Below, piece by piece: positions 58,475 to 64,000 of a stretch of DNA of 64,000 nucleotides. The notes beneath the pieces were generated by a model, which worked only from the letters and a program-made list of their open reading frames with translations, searched no databases and had not been told where the DNA came from. The translations under genes and the position numbers were made by a program. The stretch spans positions 124,001-188,000 of the forward strand of contig JAVDPC010000002.1 of NCBI GenBank assembly GCA_031296915.1, read 5' to 3'. This stretch comes from Cerasicoccus frondis (GTDB taxonomy: Bacteria > Verrucomicrobiota > Verrucomicrobiia > Opitutales > Cerasicoccaceae). How positions within the stretch are numbered: position 1 is the first letter of the stretch; each line of letters opens with the position of its first letter.

Positions 58475-59172
58475 TACTGAATTGCAGCGATGTTCTCGCC
58501 CTTAGTTATTTTCTGCTTCACCTCGATTGCAGGAATGCTTTCCACATGCCCATCCGCATAGAGGTAGTTTGCTGCCCCCGAAGCCGAGTCATTCTCACTG
58601 CCGCCGTGCCGATTGGGCTGAATGTCCCGCAACAGGGCGTTCCAACCGGTCCAGGAGCTTGAGTGCGTGTGATCACTAGTGACGCCGCCTGACATGAGTT
58701 CGGAGACATTAAACGCCAAAATCGTCTTCGAGGGATTCGGTAAGAGAGAGGGGCGATTGTATGCTTTGCCCCTGGCATTGCCAAACGGATCTCGCTCCTG
58801 CACAAAAACATAGCTGTTGAGAACGTAGCTGGTTCCACCCTCCGCCAACCGCTCGTCCTGTAGCGCGCTAGGCTCCGCAGGGCAAATCCTGACTTCATCG
58901 AGATCCTCCAAATAGTCGGCAATCGTGTAGATCCACGACTGGCTTAATGTCGTCGTGTGAGTCGTTTCTGGGTAGACGCCATGGTCATTGACGTGCAGTT
59001 GCAACGCCAGCCCGATTTGCCGCATGTTGCTAGCGCACGTCGCCTGATTCGCGTTTCCCTTGACGCTGCTAATCGCAGGCAAGAGCAATGTGCCCAGAAT
59101 CGCCAAGACAGCAATCACCGCCAGTAATTCTACCAGGGTGAAGGCTCGACGATTGCTTTGGTGTCTGTTCAT
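58474..59172 (-). CDS. Prepilin-type (GspG/H-x9-DG-like) protein
   Basis: I use ATG 59172 (232 residues); the upstream reading to 59292 would cross the palindrome. RRAFTLVELLAVIAVLAILG is a type III/prepilin peptidase signal, cleaved after the Arg-Ala region before FTLVE. The C-terminal part contains HGGSENDSASGAANYLYADG, the H-x(n)-DG ending of the large planctomycete/verrucomicrobial pseudopilin family. First gene of the operon with the second anchor-M and MerC-like genes; the box lies 27 bp upstream. Confidence 0.8.
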   Translation of the reverse strand: MNRHQSNRRAFTLVELLAVIAVLAILGTLLLPAISSVKGNANQATCASNMRQIGLALQLHVNDHGVYPETTHTTTLSQSWIYTIADYLEDLDEVRICPAEPSALQDERLAEGGTSYVLNSYVFVQERDPFGNARGKAYNRPSLLPNPSKTILAFNVSELMSGGVTSDHTHSSSWTGWNALLRDIQPNRHGGSENDSASGAANYLYADGHVESIPAIEVKQKITKGENIAAIQ

Positions 59173-59198
59173 CCCACCCAACATGACGGATAGATTTT

Positions 59199-59221
59199 CA
59201 ATTGCAAATAGTTTGCAATAA
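59199..59221. promoter_or_regulatory. TGCAAA-N3-TTTGCA box before the minus-strand operon
   Basis: CAATTGCAAA-TAG-TTTGCAATAA repeats the same dyad, with perfect TTGCAAA/TTTGCAA half-sites. It lies 27 bp upstream of the prepilin-like start codon and about 150 bp from the divergent sugar-porter gene. Confidence 0.75.
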
Positions 59222-59374
59222 AATTTAGCGACGCCGCCTGCTGGCCATTTCTTCTTCCGCGCGGCAAGAAACCAGAAGAGTAGACTCAGCATTATTTGGG
59301 AACCCCGGTCACAGCAACTTGACAGGAGCGGTAAGATTCGTTACAAGGTTGTGCATACCCTCCCCCCATTGCTT

Positions 59375-60793
59375 ATGCTCCGAGAATCCTCCCCTGTTGA
59401 AGCTCGGGTAAATTTCGGCTTCATCATACTCATTTCAAGTGTAGCTGCACTCGGCGGCTTCCTTTTCGGATACGACAGCGGTTGTATCAACGGCGCCATT
59501 GACGCCCTGCAGAAAGCGTTCAACGCCAGCAACCTCGGCAGTGGCTTCAATGTGGCGTCCATACTGCTCGGCTGCGCCGTTGGAGCATTTCTAGCGGGAA
59601 GTCTCGCGGATAAATTTGGCCGCCGCTCGACGCTGTTTGCTGCTGCGGTGATGTATGCCGTCAGCGCATTCGGCTCCGGCATCGCCAACGACTCGCTGGC
59701 GTTCATTCTCTTTCGTCTAATTGGCGGCTTCGCCGTGGGCGCAGCGAGCATCATCGCCCCAGCTTACATTAGCGAGGTGGCGCCCGCCGCCTACCGCGGG
59801 CGCCTCGCAAGCCTACAACAAATGGCGATCGTACTGGGCCTCTTCATCGCATTTTTAGCGAACTGGTTAATCGCCCATGCCGCTGGCGGAGCCAGTAATG
59901 AATTCTGGTTTGGCTACGATGCCTGGCGCTGGATGTTCTGGGTGGAGCTCATCCCAATCGGGCTGTTTTTCCTGGGCCTATTCCTGATCCCGGAATCGCC
60001 ACGTTTCCTCATTGCGCAAGGTAAGGAAAAGCAGGCAAAGGACATCATGCACCGCATTGCGCCGGATAAAAATACCGGCCAAAAAGTCGCCGATATCCGC
60101 AAAACCGTCAACCGCGAGCGCAAGCCTCGCCTGAGCGACCTCATCAACGAGCAAAGCCGTAAACTTCACCCCATCGTCTGGACTGGTTTGGCAATCGCCG
60201 CCCTACAGCAATTGGTCGGCATCAACATCATCTTTTACTATGGAGCCGTGCTCTGGAAGGCCGCTGGATTCTCCGAGGTGGACGCGCTAAAATACAACGT
60301 CATCAGCGGCGTCATCAATGTCGCCTCAACTGTAGTCGCGATCTTCCTGATCGATCGTTGGGGGCGCAAGCCACTGTTATTAACCGGATCTGCCGGCATG
60401 GTCGTTTTTCTCAGCGCATTGGCGGTGATTTTTGGCACAGCGCCACTCGACGCGAACGGAGACCCCGAACTCGGCCCGATGGGCATTCCTGCGCTCGTTT
60501 GCGCAAACCTCTACATCATCAGCTTCGGCATCTCCTGGGGCCCAGTCATGTGGGTCATGCTGGGTGAGATGTTTCCCAACCGCATCCGGGGCGCCGCGCT
60601 GGCGGTGGCCGGCCTCAGCCAGTGGATGGCGAATTTCGTCGTCACGATGACGTTTCCAGTGCTGCTGGCGGGCATTGGCCTCGGTGGCGCCTATGGCCTC
60701 TATGCGGCGTTTGCGTTGGTGTCGTTCCTCGTGGTCAAAGCAATCGTCAAGGAAACGAAGGGCCTGACGCTTGAGGAAATGGAGAATGGCTAG
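59375..60793 (+). CDS. Sugar porter (MFS) transporter
   Basis: The 472-residue protein (ATG 59375; a GTG at 59351 is possible) has 12 membrane segments and sugar-porter signatures: GGFLFGYDSGCINGAI, GSLADKFGRRSTLF, IPESPRFLIAQGK, QQLVGINIIFYYGAVLW, DRWGRKPLLLTG and KETKGLTLEEME at the end. It imports a hexose or pentose, probably with protons. The stop TAG (60791-60793) is the first base triplet of the MITE-like element, which implies the original end was changed. Confidence 0.9.
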   Translation: MLRESSPVEARVNFGFIILISSVAALGGFLFGYDSGCINGAIDALQKAFNASNLGSGFNVASILLGCAVGAFLAGSLADKFGRRSTLFAAAVMYAVSAFGSGIANDSLAFILFRLIGGFAVGAASIIAPAYISEVAPAAYRGRLASLQQMAIVLGLFIAFLANWLIAHAAGGASNEFWFGYDAWRWMFWVELIPIGLFFLGLFLIPESPRFLIAQGKEKQAKDIMHRIAPDKNTGQKVADIRKTVNRERKPRLSDLINEQSRKLHPIVWTGLAIAALQQLVGINIIFYYGAVLWKAAGFSEVDALKYNVISGVINVASTVVAIFLIDRWGRKPLLLTGSAGMVVFLSALAVIFGTAPLDANGDPELGPMGIPALVCANLYIISFGISWGPVMWVMLGEMFPNRIRGAALAVAGLSQWMANFVVTMTFPVLLAGIGLGGAYGLYAAFALVSFLVVKAIVKETKGLTLEEMENG

Positions 60794-62350
<1,557 letters not shown>

Positions 62351-62411
62351 CCGCGCCGATGGCGCGGAGATTAAAGTTTAAAGATTAAAGTTTCTACACT
62401 GACTGAATGTG

Positions 62412-62431
62412 GGGCCCCGGAAACGGGGCCC
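62412..62431 (+). terminator. Rho-independent terminator after leuB
   Basis: GGGCCCCG-GAAA-CGGGGCCC is a perfect 8-bp stem with a GNRA-type loop, followed by seven T residues. Confidence 0.93.
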
Positions 62432-62475
62432 TTTTTTTGTTTGCCAAGTAAGCGCCAAATTGGGTTCATTAAATT

Positions 62476-64000
62476 ATGATACGGAAGGCTGCATTTTGGG
62501 CCATACTCTTCGTCGGCCAATGGTTGCTCGCGGACCAAAAAGATGTCGACTGGATTGCCTTGCTGCGCCAGCAGAGCAACCTGAGTGCTGAACAGATCGA
62601 CCAACTGAGCCGCGCGATCGACGCCTCAGCAGAAGATGAAGACGCCTTGCGCAAGCTGTGGATGGGCAACGATCTCGAGCTGGCGAACGTTGCTTTTGCC
62701 GCACACCTCGCCACTCAGGAAAGCGACATAGCCATCAAATTCATGGACACCCTCAACGAACGCGAAGCGGAGTTGAAGCTTGGTCAAGTCGCTGGCTTGC
62801 TCGCCCACGACAATGTAGGCGCGCTCTACCTACTTGAGAAGCCGGACACCTTCGACCCAACCCTTGTAAACACCTTGCTGACGCTACTCACTGGCGAAAC
62901 TTATTCCACCGCAGACGCCTGGAAGGGCTGGCTCGAGGCGTATCCAGAGGGGTTTAATTGGGAAGTCTTCGGCGACCCCGTCACACTGCGCGCCCGCTCG
63001 CAGTCGATAGAAACAAAAGCCATTTTCGATGCCCTGAAGAGCCTGCCAGTTGACAAGGTAACTGGCGTAAATGAAATCTTCCAGAACACGGTTGGACCAA
63101 TCTTGCAAGGAACCGAAGCAAATCGGCAAGCCGCACTGAATGCAGTGAGCTCCAGCGAGTTGGAGCAGGCCCACCGCTTATTCTATTACGGCGAGCTGGC
63201 TGCTGCCGAGAAGGCCTACATGAAGATTTTGGAAGAAGACCCCAACAATGCGTACGCTGCCTACCTGCGCGGCTGCATTCTCTTCCAATTGCATGATTAC
63301 CATGAGGCGCAACTGATGCTATACTTGGCCTCTGCTCTTGAGCCGACGAGCGCATCCGCCCACTTCCTGCACACGCTGACCAAGCGCCGAATTGCCCAGC
63401 CAGAGGAATCCCTGCAAAATGCCGTGTGGAGCCAGTTTCTGCTTACGCCAACTCCCCCCACCTTTGGCTTAACAGGCAATGGCGATCCCTTCATCTCGCG
63501 ACTACAAGGCGAGCGTTCTCTTTTTGAGCCTGGCATTTACCACCTCCCCACCCATGAGTTGTTAACCAAAGCCGCCGCCACCAAGGACCCCGAGCTTGCG
63601 CTCGGCTACACACTGATGACGCCGCTGGATGGGAAACTCGCGCGCATTCAGGCGCTCGCCCAACGCTTTCCCAGCGACAGCGCCATCCAGCAAGCCCTGC
63701 TCGCCTACAGCCAAATCGGCGTCCACGATGCAGCGACGATCCTACCACTCATTGACCGCTGCCGTGAACTCGATCCACAAAATCGCGCGCTGATCGTGCT
63801 TGAAATGGCGTGGCGCGGTTGGGACGACACACTGCTACCCGAGGTGCTTTGGGAGGATGCCATCGACTACCGCGAATACGAAAACCCGCCGCTCAATCCT
63901 GATCAATGGCAATTGGTTCCCCAATTTCAGCATGCTTCGTACTACTTGGATATCCGCGAAAAACTAGCTCAGTGCATCCAAAAAGCTTGGCAGGAGATGC
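62476..64000 (+). CDS. Exported TPR-containing protein, cut by window edge
   Basis: The frame is open from ATG 62476 to the window end (508 codons, no stop). A short signal peptide (MIRKAAFWAILFVGQWLLA) is followed by helical sequence. A TPR-like pair lies at about 230-290 (HRLFYYGELAAAEKAYMKIL, then NNAYAAYLRGCILFQLHDYH), and more helical repeats follow. I do not recognise a specific family; a periplasmic or outer-membrane scaffold role is only a guess from TPRs. Confidence 0.75.
   Translation, partial: MIRKAAFWAILFVGQWLLADQKDVDWIALLRQQSNLSAEQIDQLSRAIDASAEDEDALRKLWMGNDLELANVAFAAHLATQESDIAIKFMDTLNEREAELKLGQVAGLLAHDNVGALYLLEKPDTFDPTLVNTLLTLLTGETYSTADAWKGWLEAYPEGFNWEVFGDPVTLRARSQSIETKAIFDALKSLPVDKVTGVNEIFQNTVGPILQGTEANRQAALNAVSSSELEQAHRLFYYGELAAAEKAYMKILEEDPNNAYAAYLRGCILFQLHDYHEAQLMLYLASALEPTSASAHFLHTLTKRRIAQPEESLQNAVWSQFLLTPTPPTFGLTGNGDPFISRLQGERSLFEPGIYHLPTHELLTKAAATKDPELALGYTLMTPLDGKLARIQALAQRFPSDSAIQQALLAYSQIGVHDAATILPLIDRCRELDPQNRALIVLEMAWRGWDDTLLPEVLWEDAIDYREYENPPLNPDQWQLVPQFQHASYYLDIREKLAQCIQKAWQEM

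Overview
The window looks like a chromosome segment from a Verrucomicrobiota bacterium, probably of the Opitutales/Puniceicoccales type. This is inferred from gene content: a C-terminal PEP-CTERM sorting signal, many large secreted polysaccharide-degrading or beta-helix proteins, prepilin-like proteins with an H-x9-DG end, an eIF1/YciH-type SUI1 protein and CPXCG-type small proteins. Coding density is high and GC is moderately high (most genes GC-rich). Two AT-rich stretches, about 39.8-42.2 kb and 46.0-48.5 kb, stand out as acquired.

Layout. 1-8.2 kb is a glycan-use cluster: a cut-off secreted protein, a heparinase II/III-like enzyme, an SGNH hydrolase with permuted motif order, an alpha-L-fucosidase, a truncated CBM9-like protein and a second SGNH protein. 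A twin palindrome sits between the two divergent first genes. 8.2-13.4 kb carries a haem peroxidase, a YiiX-type cysteine hydrolase, a candidate HEARO/omega-type structured RNA without its nuclease gene, a glutamine amidotransferase-like protein and small proteins. 13.6-19.5 kb is the 2-oxoglutarate dehydrogenase operon sucA-sucB-lpd on the minus strand. 20-24.6 kb holds purS-purQ-purL with purE opposite. 24.6-30.7 kb has a DUF429 protein, cardiolipin synthase, a SNF2 helicase and an enoyl-thioester reductase-like MDR enzyme. 30.9-36.9 kb encodes three large secreted proteins.

36.9-48.7 kb is accessory DNA: an unusual 46/23-bp repeat array, dinD between two near-identical 60-bp repeats, a NERD-domain membrane protein, an AT-rich NACHT-type STAND NTPase with a nuclease-like N-terminus (best defence candidate), a RhuM-like protein, a 5' fragment of an M3 oligopeptidase next to an internally deleted IS3-family element, a collagen-like protein, a membrane-anchored pentapeptide-repeat protein and, at 48.6 kb, a detached tRNA 3' end that looks like an integration scar.

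48.9-59.2 kb is the most interesting part. Four copies of one palindrome (TGCAAA-N3-TTTGCA core) lie in front of four transcription units. These encode a LysM/amidase protein plus a His-tailed protein, a COG0523 GTPase plus an FmdB-like protein lacking its zinc ligands, a choice-of-anchor M protein with PEP-CTERM signal, and a minus-strand operon of prepilin-like protein, second anchor-M protein and MerC-like membrane protein. A second COG0523 GTPase with a His-rich loop and an MFS/spermidine-synthase fusion sit among them. I infer a zinc-limitation (Zur-type) regulon containing poorly described envelope proteins. 59.4-64 kb returns to ordinary genes (sugar porter, leuB, TPR protein cut by the window end), with a 0.27-kb MITE-like element at the porter's stop codon.
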